Assembly: GCA_023417285.1 (NCBI GenBank)
Contig: JAEZFR010000305.1
Coordinates: 1-5,396 of the forward strand
Reading direction: 5' to 3'
DNA: 5,396 nucleotides
Source of the DNA: Bacillota bacterium
GTDB lineage: Bacteria; Bacillota; Clostridia; Acetivibrionales; DSM-1351
Below the pieces are notes generated by a model. That model worked only from the letters and a program-made list of their open reading frames with translations. It did not search any database and was not told the origin of the DNA. Each line of letters starts with the position of its first letter. Position 1 is the first letter of the stretch. Of this stretch, positions 1-5,298 are shown in pieces. The position numbers were made by a program, and so were the translations under genes.

Positions 1-1
1 T

Positions 2-226
2 TGGGAGTGCAAAGAGTTCCCATGTGATAACCCAATGTTTAAGAAATTACGAGTTGTTACATTTGCAAAATTCATTGCTGAATTCGGGGAAGACAAGTTA
101 ATAGAAGGTTTGAAGCATAATGAACAAAAGGGTATGTTATACCATTATACAGATAAATTAGTCGGAGATTACGACTTAGTGACAAATGAAGAGGAACTAA
201 TAATGATTTTGCAAAATGGAATTTGA
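2..226 (+). CDS. C-terminal fragment of a DUF3795-like Cys-rich protein (5' end outside window)
   Basis: The frame is open from the left edge to TGA at 224-226, giving 74 visible residues that begin WECKEFPCDNP. An ATG at 35 would give a 63-residue protein, but no ribosome binding site lies at a usable distance before it. The frame also carries a conserved-looking Cys motif upstream of it, so I read this as the tail of a longer gene. The CxxxxPC element followed by a basic, aromatic stretch (LRVVTFAKFIAEFGEDKLIEG) and a short acidic end resembles the C-terminal part of DUF3795 proteins. These are small Cys-rich, probably metal-binding bacterial proteins of unknown function. The family assignment is from memory of the pattern. 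The N-terminal Cys clusters that would confirm it are outside the window. No terminator hairpin follows the stop; the repeat array begins about 20 bp later. Confidence 0.6.
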   Translation, partial: WECKEFPCDNPMFKKLRVVTFAKFIAEFGEDKLIEGLKHNEQKGMLYHYTDKLVGDYDLVTNEEELIMILQNGI

Positions 227-246
227 TAAACAAGTAAATAAAAAGT

Positions 247-435
247 ACAAGCTCAACGCGCAAGCAAAGAATCCAGAGTTACAAGCATAACTCGGAAGCA
301 AGAATTCAGATTTACAAGTATAACTTGGCAACAAAGAATCCCGATTTATAAGTATAACTCGGAAATAAGAATCCAGAGTAACAAGAATAACGCGGAAGCA
401 AAGATTACAGGGGTTACAAGACAACAAGTATAAAG
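247..435. repeat. Degenerate 33-34 bp tandem repeat array (about 5.5 units)
   Basis: Units beginning AGAAT start at 268, 301, 335 and 368, with lengths of 33, 34, 33 and 34 bp. A partial unit (247-267) precedes them and a decayed one (402 to about 435) follows. The approximate unit is AGAATCCAGATTTACAAG followed by TATAACTCGGAAGCA, with a few differences per copy. The regular period is neither CRISPR-like (there are no unique spacers) nor clearly coding. The reverse strand reads open through the array with an 11-residue repeat, a by-product of a period divisible by three. The array fills most of the gap between the DUF3795-like gene and the STAS/ABM gene. It is bracketed by an 8-bp inverted pair, AAACAAGT at 228-235 and ACTTGTTT at 457-464. 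I see no clear promoter in the rest of 227-481. Function is unknown. Confidence 0.85.
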
Positions 436-481
436 TAATTATTATATTTAAGTAAAACTTGTTTGAATATTTAGGGGGAAA

Positions 482-1168
482 ATGATGATTACATTTGAAT
501 TTGATTCGGAGTATTGTAATGTTAAGTATTTAGAAAAAGAAAATGTAGTATTGCTTAGGTGGAAGAAGTTTTGTTGTTTTGAGGATTATAGAAAACCTGC
601 AACTTTTGCACTAGAATTATTAAAAGGTTGTCCCAATAGTAACTTAGTTGTGGATGCTAGAGATGGGTTTGAGGATGTAAAGGAAGATGCTGAATGGGGA
701 TTCAACGTTTTATTACCTAATATGGCCAAGACGGACTGTAAATATGTGGTTTTTATTATGGATGGCAGTGAAAATATTGAAGATGAAATAGATATGTGGA
801 CTAGAGAATGTGGTAAATATTTTGGTGTAACAAAGGTGAATTCTTTTGAAGATGCGATTAATGCTTTACATAGTGAGATACTTTTACATGTAACCTACAA
901 AGTAAAAAAGGGTAATAGAGAAAAGTTTATTCAAAAGGTAAAAGAACGTGGAATTATTACAAGTTCAAGACAAGAGCCAGGCAACCTTTTTTATGAATAT
1001 TATTATCCTATCGAATGCGAGGAAAGTGTATTATTGGTAGAGTCTTGGATAAATGCAAAAGCGCAAGAGATACATGGCAAGACAGACCATTATAAGTTAC
1101 TTACTGAACTAAAGAAAGAGTTTGTGGAGGAAACATATATAAAGAAATTTTTTGTGGGTTGTCCTTAG
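482..1168 (+). CDS. STAS-like N-domain fused to a C-terminal ABM (quinol monooxygenase-like) domain
   Basis: The product has 228 residues. A strong AGGGGG (473-478) precedes two adjacent ATGs. The second, at 485, has the better spacing (6 nt, against 3 nt for 482), so the real start may be 485 and the N-terminus one Met shorter. Residues 1 to about 130 have an alternating strand/helix pattern (VVLLRWKKF, NLVVDARDGF, KYVVFIMDG, then VNSFEDAINAL) resembling SpoIIAA/STAS-like folds; this match is tentative. Residues about 134-226 look like an antibiotic biosynthesis monooxygenase (ABM/YgiN-type ferredoxin-like) domain. They show LHVTYKVKKGNREKF at the start, QEPGNLFYEYY (164-174), LVESWIN around E187/W189, H198 in the following helix, and a basic, aromatic end. 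ABM proteins are small dimeric, cofactor-free oxygenases or heme-degradation relatives, but many members have no known reaction. No signal peptide or membrane segment is visible, so it is probably cytosolic. The GNAT gene follows after 56 bp with no terminator between, so co-transcription is likely. Confidence 0.75.
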   Translation: MMITFEFDSEYCNVKYLEKENVVLLRWKKFCCFEDYRKPATFALELLKGCPNSNLVVDARDGFEDVKEDAEWGFNVLLPNMAKTDCKYVVFIMDGSENIEDEIDMWTRECGKYFGVTKVNSFEDAINALHSEILLHVTYKVKKGNREKFIQKVKERGIITSSRQEPGNLFYEYYYPIECEESVLLVESWINAKAQEIHGKTDHYKLLTELKKEFVEETYIKKFFVGCP

Positions 1169-1224
1169 CATAAAATATGAATGGCATTATGTAGATAAAT
1201 CTTTAGATAAGGAGACCATGATAA

Positions 1225-1773
1225 ATGGTAGAATTAATTGAGGAATTTCGTTTAGAAACAGATAGGTTAATTATTAGAAGATTTAAATCAGAGGATTGGG
1301 AAGATTTATATGAATACTTGTCTGACCCCGATGTGGTCAGATTTGAGCCATATGAAGTATTTAGTAAAGAGCAAGCAAAGGAGGAAGCAGCAAATAGGTC
1401 AAAGAATGAGAGCTTCTTTGCTGTTTGTCTTAAAGCTTCTGGCAAATTAATAGGGAATATTTACATACAGCAAGGTGAATTCAATACATGGGAACTGGGC
1501 TATGTATTCAATTCAAAATATCAAGGGTGTGGTTACGCTACTGAAGCAGCAAAGACAATAGTTTCAAATGCATTTAAGGAATGGGGTGCTAGAAGAATAG
1601 TGGCAATGTGCAATCCTTTAAACATTCCATCATGGCGATTACTTGAGAGGCTAGGAATGAGAAGAGAAGGCACGCTGATAAAAAATGTGTATTTTAAGTT
1701 TAATGATGATGGAGAACCAATCTGGTCAGATACATATGAATATGGATTACTAAAAGAAGAGTTTTTGTACTAA
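1225..1773 (+). CDS. GNAT-family N-acetyltransferase, RimJ/RimL type
   Basis: This 182-residue protein is typical of single-domain RimJ/RimL acetyltransferases, which move an acetyl group from acetyl-CoA to an amine. It opens with the family hallmark LETDRLIIRRF (residues about 10-20). Motif A is ELGYVFNSKYQGCGYATEA, with the pyrophosphate-binding loop Q100-G-C-G-Y-A105. Motif B follows as N133-I-P-S136 with WRLLERLGMRREG, the usual NxxS-x(n)-LGF/M-REG arrangement. The substrate cannot be read from sequence: ribosomal protein N-termini, small amines and antibiotics are all possible for the family. The start at 1225 follows GGAGA (1211-1215) by 9 nt. An ATG at 1218 sits too close to that site and runs into a stop after seven codons. 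It is probably in an operon with the STAS/ABM gene. The last 12 codons, including the stop, are part of a 37-bp tandem duplication. No terminator hairpin follows, so transcription may continue into the T-box region. Confidence 0.9.
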   Translation: MVELIEEFRLETDRLIIRRFKSEDWEDLYEYLSDPDVVRFEPYEVFSKEQAKEEAANRSKNESFFAVCLKASGKLIGNIYIQQGEFNTWELGYVFNSKYQGCGYATEAAKTIVSNAFKEWGARRIVAMCNPLNIPSWRLLERLGMRREGTLIKNVYFKFNDDGEPIWSDTYEYGLLKEEFLY

Positions 1774-1824
1774 TGAATATGCATTACTAAAATAAGAGTT
1801 TTCGTACTAATGAATATGCATTAC
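1738..1824 (+). repeat. 37-bp tandem duplication spanning the GNAT stop codon
   Basis: Unit 1 (1738-1774) encodes the last residues of the acetyltransferase, EYGLLKEEFLY, plus its TAA. Unit 2 (1775-1811) is the same 37 bp with three substitutions and lies just outside the gene. A third partial unit, GAATATGCATTAC, occupies 1812-1824. One substitution in unit 2 turns the GAA codon into TAA. The copy is therefore a decaying non-coding echo of the gene's end, consistent with slippage or local duplication followed by drift. Confidence 0.9.
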
Positions 1825-1840
1825 AATATCAAAATAATCA

Positions 1841-1870
1841 TTGAAACTCAGCTATATAATATGCTAAAAT
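1841..1870 (+). promoter_or_regulatory. Candidate sigma-A promoter for the T-box/MetRS unit
   Basis: TTGAAA at 1841-1846 and TAAAAT at 1865-1870 are separated by 18 bp. A TG one base upstream of the -10 (TGCTAAAAT) makes it an extended -10. Transcription would begin near 1877, just before T-box stem I. A perfect TATAAT at 1855-1860 lies nearby but has no acceptable -35 at the right distance. The call rests on consensus and position only. Confidence 0.6.
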
Positions 1871-1890
1871 TAGGTAAATTAAAATTAAAA

Positions 1891-2183
1891 GGCGTTGAAA
1901 AGAAGAGTAAGCAAGGAAAGCTTTTACAGAGAAGCCCAGTTTGATGAGAAGGGTGAAGTCGGGTCTTGCTGAATATGGTCTTGGAGCTGCGTACCGACTA
2001 AGTTTAACTTACAGGCTACGACGGGTGCACCCGTAACAGTGCTAAGCTCTAAGCAGATCATTTCCTGCTCGCAGCTGACAAGGTCTATACCGTGAGGTAT
2101 AGGCAAATTTGGGGTGGTAACACGAAGTAGTATGTACTCTCGTCCCCGAAAATTATATTTTCGGAGAGGAGGGTTATTTTTTT
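1891..2183 (+). promoter_or_regulatory. T-box riboswitch, methionine specifier
   Basis: This is the leader RNA of the MetRS gene; it senses uncharged tRNA-Met and then permits read-through. Stem I is supported by AGTA (1906-1909), then AGCAAG (1910-1915) pairing perfectly with CTTGCT (1965-1970), followed by GAA and the specifier loop. In the usual GAA-N-codon spacing the specifier is ATG at 1975-1977 (Met). Further hairpins are ACGGG/CCCGT around 2021-2034, AGCAG/CTGCT (2052-2069) and stem III, CTATACC-GTGA-GGTATAG (2085-2102). The T-box core is GGGGTGGTAACACG (2111-2124). GGGG (2111-2114) pairs with CCCC (2144-2147), and ACG (2122-2124) pairs with CGT (2141-2143), leaving the canonical 7-nt bulge UGGUAAC. 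UGGU would pair with an ACCA tRNA end, fitting the A73 discriminator usual for bacterial tRNA-Met. The bulge differs from consensus UGGNACC at one base. Confidence 0.95.
2137..2183 (+). terminator. Regulated intrinsic terminator of the T-box leader
   Basis: A 16-position stem pairs 2137-2152 with 2158-2173 around the loop TTATA, with only two internal mismatches (C2145/A2165 and G2142/G2168). It is followed by the T-rich run TTATTTTTTT (2174-2183). The 5' arm contains the CGTCCCC that the antiterminator also needs, so the two folds exclude each other, as expected for a transcription-attenuating T-box. Confidence 0.93.
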
Positions 2184-2235
2184 ACTTCGCATTAGTTATT
2201 ACTTAAAAATCCAAATTTAGAAATGAGGTAGAAGT

Positions 2236-3861
2236 ATGAAAATATTAATTGGAAGTGCGTGGCCATATGCTAATGGCTCGTTACATATTGGGCATCTTGC
2301 AGCATTACTACCTGCTGATGTCATTGCTCGTTATCATAGATTAAAAGGTGACGATGTATATTTTGTATCTGGGAGTGATTGCTTTGGTACTCCTGTTGCA
2401 ATAAGAGCAAAGCAGGAGAATAAGAACCCCTCAGAAATCAGTGATTTATATCACAACGAATTTTGTGAATGCTTTAAAAGAATTGGTTTTACTTATGATT
2501 TATATGGCAAAACATCAGATGAAGCACATCAAACATTTGTCCAAAACTTTCATAAAAAAATGTATGAAAGTCCATATATTTATGAGAATACTGTTCCTCA
2601 AGCATTTTGTGAGTGTTGTAAAACATTTCTTGCTGATCGCTTTGTAAACGGAACATGCCCATCTTGTGGGGAGAAAGCAAGGGGTGACCAGTGTGATGTA
2701 TGCGGCAAAATATTAGATCCTGAAAGCCTTGTAAATCCGACATGTTCTATTTGTGGCTCAGCCCCTTGTTTTAAAGAGAGTAAGCATTTATTTATTGCTA
2801 TTTCGAAGTGCGAGAAAGAATTGAATTCACTTTTACAAAACCATCCTCACTGGCGAAAAAATGCTATTTCATTTACCAAAAGATATATAAATGAGGGATT
2901 ACGTGATAGAGCAATTACTCGTGATATTTGTTGGGGAATTGATGTTCCCAAAGAGGGATATGAGGAAAAGAAAATATATATATGGGCTGAGAATGTTTTG
3001 GGATATGTTTCTCAGAGTTATGAGGTCTGCAAGAGGCGAGGTACTGATTTTTCAGAACTATGGAGCGATGATGCAAAGCATTATTATATTCACGGTAAGG
3101 ACAATATACCCTTTCACACAATAATACTACCATCTTTATTATTGGCAAATGGAGATGAATGGCACCTTCCAGATCAAATTGTTTCCAGTGAATATTTGAC
3201 ACTAGAAGGGAAGAAGATTTCAACCAGCAATAATTGGGCTATATGGCTTAAGGATATTTTAAACCGTTATAATCCTGATTCGCTAAGATATTTCATTATA
3301 TCAAATGGTCCTGAAAGACGAGATTCAGATTTTTCATGGAGAGAATATTATAGCAATCACAATAATGAGTTACTAGGGGCATATGGAAATTTTATAAATA
3401 GAAATCTTGCTTTTATTGAGAAGTATTTCGGAGGTGTTGTGCCTAAAGGAAGTATTAATAAGGAAATAGAAGAGAAAATTACTTCTACCTTTAAGAGTGT
3501 TGGCGAAAACATAGAAAAGGCAAATTTGCGTGATGCATTGGAAGAGATTTTTGAGCTAGTTCGCGTCGGAAACAGGTATTTTGATGCTTGTAGGCCTTGG
3601 ATTACTCGCGATACAAATATTAATGCTTGTGAGAATGCTATTTTTAACTGCGTGCAGTTGGTAGCTAATCTAGCAATTTTGTTAATTCCTTTTTTACCTT
3701 TTTCATCTGAAAAGGTGTGTACATGGCTAGCACTAGAACAAGAATGGGAACCTCAATTTGTCGGGAGCGGGTATATTATCCCAACTCGGGAAATATTATT
3801 TGAGCGATTGGATAAAAAAATTATTGATGAAGAATTGTGTAGATTAGTCAAAAAGGATTAA
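2236..3861 (+). CDS. metG: Methionyl-tRNA synthetase, MetRS2-like (four zinc knuckles, KISTS)
   Basis: This class I aminoacyl-tRNA synthetase attaches methionine to tRNA-Met in the cytosol, using ATP. The start has GAGG at 2225-2228, 7 nt before ATG. The N-terminal Rossmann fold carries AWPYANGSLHIGH, with the HIGH box at residues 17-20. The connective domain has four CXXC pairs (C125/C128, C141/C144, C153/C156, C170/C173) around ARGDQCDVCG, as in E. coli/archaeal-type enzymes with two zinc sites. WAENVLGY and HGKDNIPFHTIILP are catalytic-core elements. The KMSKS loop is K327-I-S-T-S331: the second Lys is Thr. The segment DSDFSWREYYSNHNNELLGAYGNFINR leads into the anticodon-binding helical domain. 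At 541 residues it ends without the C-terminal Trbp111/EMAP-II-like tRNA-binding domain found in longer MetRSs. From memory it closely resembles the second MetRS of Bacillus anthracis (which has KLSTS). That group is linked to tolerance of MetRS inhibitors. Expression is controlled by the Met T-box, and the gene has its own terminator downstream. Confidence 0.95.
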   Translation: MKILIGSAWPYANGSLHIGHLAALLPADVIARYHRLKGDDVYFVSGSDCFGTPVAIRAKQENKNPSEISDLYHNEFCECFKRIGFTYDLYGKTSDEAHQTFVQNFHKKMYESPYIYENTVPQAFCECCKTFLADRFVNGTCPSCGEKARGDQCDVCGKILDPESLVNPTCSICGSAPCFKESKHLFIAISKCEKELNSLLQNHPHWRKNAISFTKRYINEGLRDRAITRDICWGIDVPKEGYEEKKIYIWAENVLGYVSQSYEVCKRRGTDFSELWSDDAKHYYIHGKDNIPFHTIILPSLLLANGDEWHLPDQIVSSEYLTLEGKKISTSNNWAIWLKDILNRYNPDSLRYFIISNGPERRDSDFSWREYYSNHNNELLGAYGNFINRNLAFIEKYFGGVVPKGSINKEIEEKITSTFKSVGENIEKANLRDALEEIFELVRVGNRYFDACRPWITRDTNINACENAIFNCVQLVANLAILLIPFLPFSSEKVCTWLALEQEWEPQFVGSGYIIPTREILFERLDKKIIDEELCRLVKKD

Positions 3862-3871
3862 AAAAGGATTA
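3850..3871 (+). repeat. 11-bp tandem duplication over the MetRS stop codon
   Basis: AAAAAGGATTA occurs twice in direct succession, at 3850-3860 and 3861-3871. The first copy carries the last codons (Lys, Lys, Asp) and most of the TAA. The second lies outside the gene. It is perfect but short, and purine-rich enough for simple slippage to explain it. Confidence 0.8.
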
Positions 3872-3926
3872 AGTGCAATAGGTTTATGTACCATAGAATT
3901 CAGTCAAAATGCTAGTTTTTACAATT

Positions 3927-3958
3927 GTCCCCTATTATTAAATAGGGGGCTTTTGTTT
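3927..3958 (+). terminator. Intrinsic terminator after MetRS
   Basis: GTCCCCTATT (3927-3936) pairs fully with AATAGGGGGC (3941-3950), with one T-G wobble and the loop ATTA. The tail TTTTGTTT follows directly. It ends the T-box/MetRS transcript 65 bp after the stop codon and forms the left part of the duplicated block. Confidence 0.92.
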
Positions 3959-4021
3959 TATAAGAATATATGCTTTTAACATATAATCTTTTATAAGTTT
4001 TAATGGAGATGTCTATATTGT

Positions 4022-4050
4022 TTGGAATATACATACTTTTAATGTATAAT
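4022..4050 (+). promoter_or_regulatory. Sigma-A-type promoter, copy A (HAD gene)
   Basis: TTGGAA at 4022-4027 and a perfect TATAAT at 4045-4050 are separated by the ideal 17 bp. Both boxes and the spacing are unchanged in copy B although other bases differ, which supports function. Transcription should begin near 4057, leaving a leader of about 270 nt before the HAD start codon. Confidence 0.8.
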
Positions 4051-4062
4051 AGCGTTAATAAC

Positions 4063-4327
4063 CTTTAAAGTAGTGACAGTCATCTTAACAAAAGTGTTTA
4101 AATCTATATCAAGTAGCCAAATCAAGTTCAAATGCAAATAACAAAAACAAACACTTCAATTAAAGTAAAAAATTAAGATTTGGTAATAAAGTTCTGCATA
4201 CAAGCATATATTTAGAAGCTTATTATTTATTTAACTGTGTCATTTGATAATTAGAATGCATACAATATTGTGCATTTATTGTTGTAAATCAGGCATTTTT
4301 ATAGAGAGTAATTTAGGAGGTAGTCCA
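4063..4327 (+). other. Long untranslated leader upstream of the HAD gene
   Basis: These 265 bp contain no credible gene and no recognised riboswitch core. The stretch is very A-rich. An 8-bp inverted pair, AAGTGTTT (4092-4099) and AAACACTT (4149-4156), could form a large loop. An imperfect 22-bp palindrome, AATGCATACAATATTGTGCATT, lies at 4255-4276. A reading frame from ATG 4244 joins the HAD gene in frame and would add 28 residues, but it lacks a ribosome binding site and crosses the strong one at 4315. I treat it as untranslated. Confidence 0.55.
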
Positions 4328-5038
4328 ATGCTTCAAAATATAGATACAATACTTTTCGATTCTGGTGGAGTTCTAAACAAACCTACAAAAGGAGACTGGT
4401 TTATTAGCAGAAGTTTTTTTAAGCACGTAAATAAGTATAGATATGGTTCAATTCCAAAAAGAAAAATAAATAAGGCATTTGTAAAAGCTAATGTATACAT
4501 TAATTCAGTAAAATTTATCAAAACAATTGACGATGAAAGAAAAGAGTTTTATAAGTTTTTCGAAATTTTTTCAATAGAGCTACCTGAACTACGATTAACC
4601 AAAGAACAAGTTAATAGTCTTGCAGATTCATTAGTGTTTGATCCCCAAAAATACGAATTTTACAATGATGTTTTTGAGGTAATTCCGAGACTCAAAGAAA
4701 GGTATAACCTTGCTGTTGTTGAGGATGCTTGGCCATCATTAATATATGTGTTTGAACAGGCAAAAATCAAGTCTTTTTTTAATAAGTTTTTTTTGTCATC
4801 AATGGTTGGTTATACAAAACCTAATGAAATCATGTTTAGTACAGTTCTTAAAGAAATGAATGCAAAACCAGAAAATACACTTTTTATAGATGATAATCAT
4901 TTGAACTGTTTAGCTGCGCAAAAATTAGGGATTAAAACTATATTAATATGTAGGGATAAAAAGCTTTGGATTTATGAAAAGATCCGTAGCATTGGCAAAG
5001 GTTACAAGGTTATTAGTTCATTAAGAGTTTTTGTTTAA
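4328..5038 (+). CDS. HAD-superfamily hydrolase-like protein with altered motifs I and II
   Basis: The protein has 236 residues. The start follows a perfect AGGAGG (4315-4320) by 7 nt; the longer frame from 4244 is rejected for lack of such a site. The HAD motifs occur in order. Motif I is ILFDSGGVL, with the nucleophile Asp D11; the usual second Asp (DxD) is Gly13. Motif II is VVEDAWPSL, with Glu132 where Ser/Thr is expected. Motif III is K164 in GYTKPNEIMF. Motif IV is FIDDN (D188, D189). The helical insert between motifs I and II (about residues 20-110) fits a C1-type cap of the HAD-IA group, and overall length suits that group. The expected activity would be phosphatase or dehalogenase-like, but the two substitutions leave catalysis uncertain. 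The DxGG form alone is known in some HAD relatives. The gene is monocistronic, between promoter A and the terminator at 5094. Confidence 0.85.
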   Translation: MLQNIDTILFDSGGVLNKPTKGDWFISRSFFKHVNKYRYGSIPKRKINKAFVKANVYINSVKFIKTIDDERKEFYKFFEIFSIELPELRLTKEQVNSLADSLVFDPQKYEFYNDVFEVIPRLKERYNLAVVEDAWPSLIYVFEQAKIKSFFNKFFLSSMVGYTKPNEIMFSTVLKEMNAKPENTLFIDDNHLNCLAAQKLGIKTILICRDKKLWIYEKIRSIGKGYKVISSLRVFV

Positions 5039-5093
5039 TATAGAAGGTATGAATCTAGTTTATATATTAAAAAGGTTTTAGTTTTAAACTTGT

Positions 5094-5120
5094 CCCTTAT
5101 TATTTAGTAGGGGCTTTTTT
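5094..5120 (+). terminator. Intrinsic terminator after the HAD gene
   Basis: CCCTTATT (5094-5101) pairs with AGTAGGGG (5106-5113) through eight positions including two G-T wobbles, with the loop ATTT. C then TTTTTT (5115-5120) follows. It has the same architecture as the terminator after MetRS and forms the left end of repeat copy B. Confidence 0.85.
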
Positions 5121-5185
5121 ATTTGAGTTTGTGTACTTTTAATTTGTATCACGTTGATAGCTTTTAGTGGAGATACCTATATTAT

Positions 5186-5214
5186 TTGGAATTTATATAC
5201 TTTTAATATATAAT
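5186..5214 (+). promoter_or_regulatory. Sigma-A-type promoter, copy B
   Basis: TTGGAA at 5186-5191 and TATAAT at 5209-5214 are 17 bp apart, identical in boxes and spacing to copy A. The predicted start near 5221 gives a leader of about 78 nt to the ATG at 5299, much shorter than that of the HAD gene. Confidence 0.8.
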
Positions 5215-5298
5215 AGCGTTAGCAACATTAAGTTTAGATAACAGAAAAGTTTAAGGCAATTAAATTACATAATGATTAGATAAATATATAGGAGACAT

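Larger units (their letters stand above)
3927..4062 (+). repeat. Terminator-promoter block, copy A (direct repeat of 5092-5226)
   Basis: This segment and 5092-5226 are direct repeats about 1,164 bp apart. The last 57 bp (4006-4062 against 5170-5226) align without gaps with 49 identities by eye. The left part shares a terminator of the same design and weaker similarity between. Within the copy, a half-repeat about 63 bp apart (CTTTTAA then TATAAT, at 3973-3987 and 4036-4050) suggests an older internal duplication. Confidence 0.85.
5092..5226 (+). repeat. Terminator-promoter block, copy B (direct repeat of 3927-4062)
   Basis: This is the second copy of the block described at 3927. Order and spacing are conserved: terminator, degenerate CTTTTAA half-repeat (around 5136), TGGAGAT, TTGGAA, TATAAT, then AGCGTTA. 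The two blocks flank the HAD gene in direct orientation. Confidence 0.85.

Noticed and set aside
35..226. Complete 63-residue small protein starting at ATG 35
   Set aside because: No ribosome binding site is present, and the frame continues open to the window edge with a family-like Cys motif upstream.
197..427. 76-residue reverse-strand reading frame across the repeat array
   Set aside because: It arises because the repeat period is close to a multiple of three; it has an 11-residue repetitive product, no ribosome binding site and no family resemblance.
247..435. CRISPR array
   Set aside because: The repeats abut directly with no unique spacers and are too degenerate.
1855..1860. Perfect TATAAT as the -10 box for the T-box transcript
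   Set aside because: No -35-like hexamer lies 16-18 bp upstream; the TTGAAA/18 bp/TGCTAAAAT pair fits better.
1924..2106. 60-residue reverse-strand frame
   Set aside because: It lies entirely within the T-box RNA, whose structure explains the sequence.
4051..4062. Integron attC-like core (GTTAATAAC, and GTTAGCAAC in copy B)
   Set aside because: The bases after GTT do not fit GTTRRRY, there is no paired partner site, and no integrase is visible.
4244..4327. N-terminal extension of the HAD protein from ATG 4244
   Set aside because: It lacks a ribosome binding site, has unusual Cys/Ile-rich composition, and a perfect AGGAGG precedes the ATG at 4328, where the HAD fold begins.
1757..5034. 12-bp string AAGAGTTTTTGT shared by the ends of the GNAT (1757-1768) and HAD (5023-5034) genes
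   Set aside because: It is short, low in complexity and in different reading contexts; chance is sufficient in AT-rich DNA.
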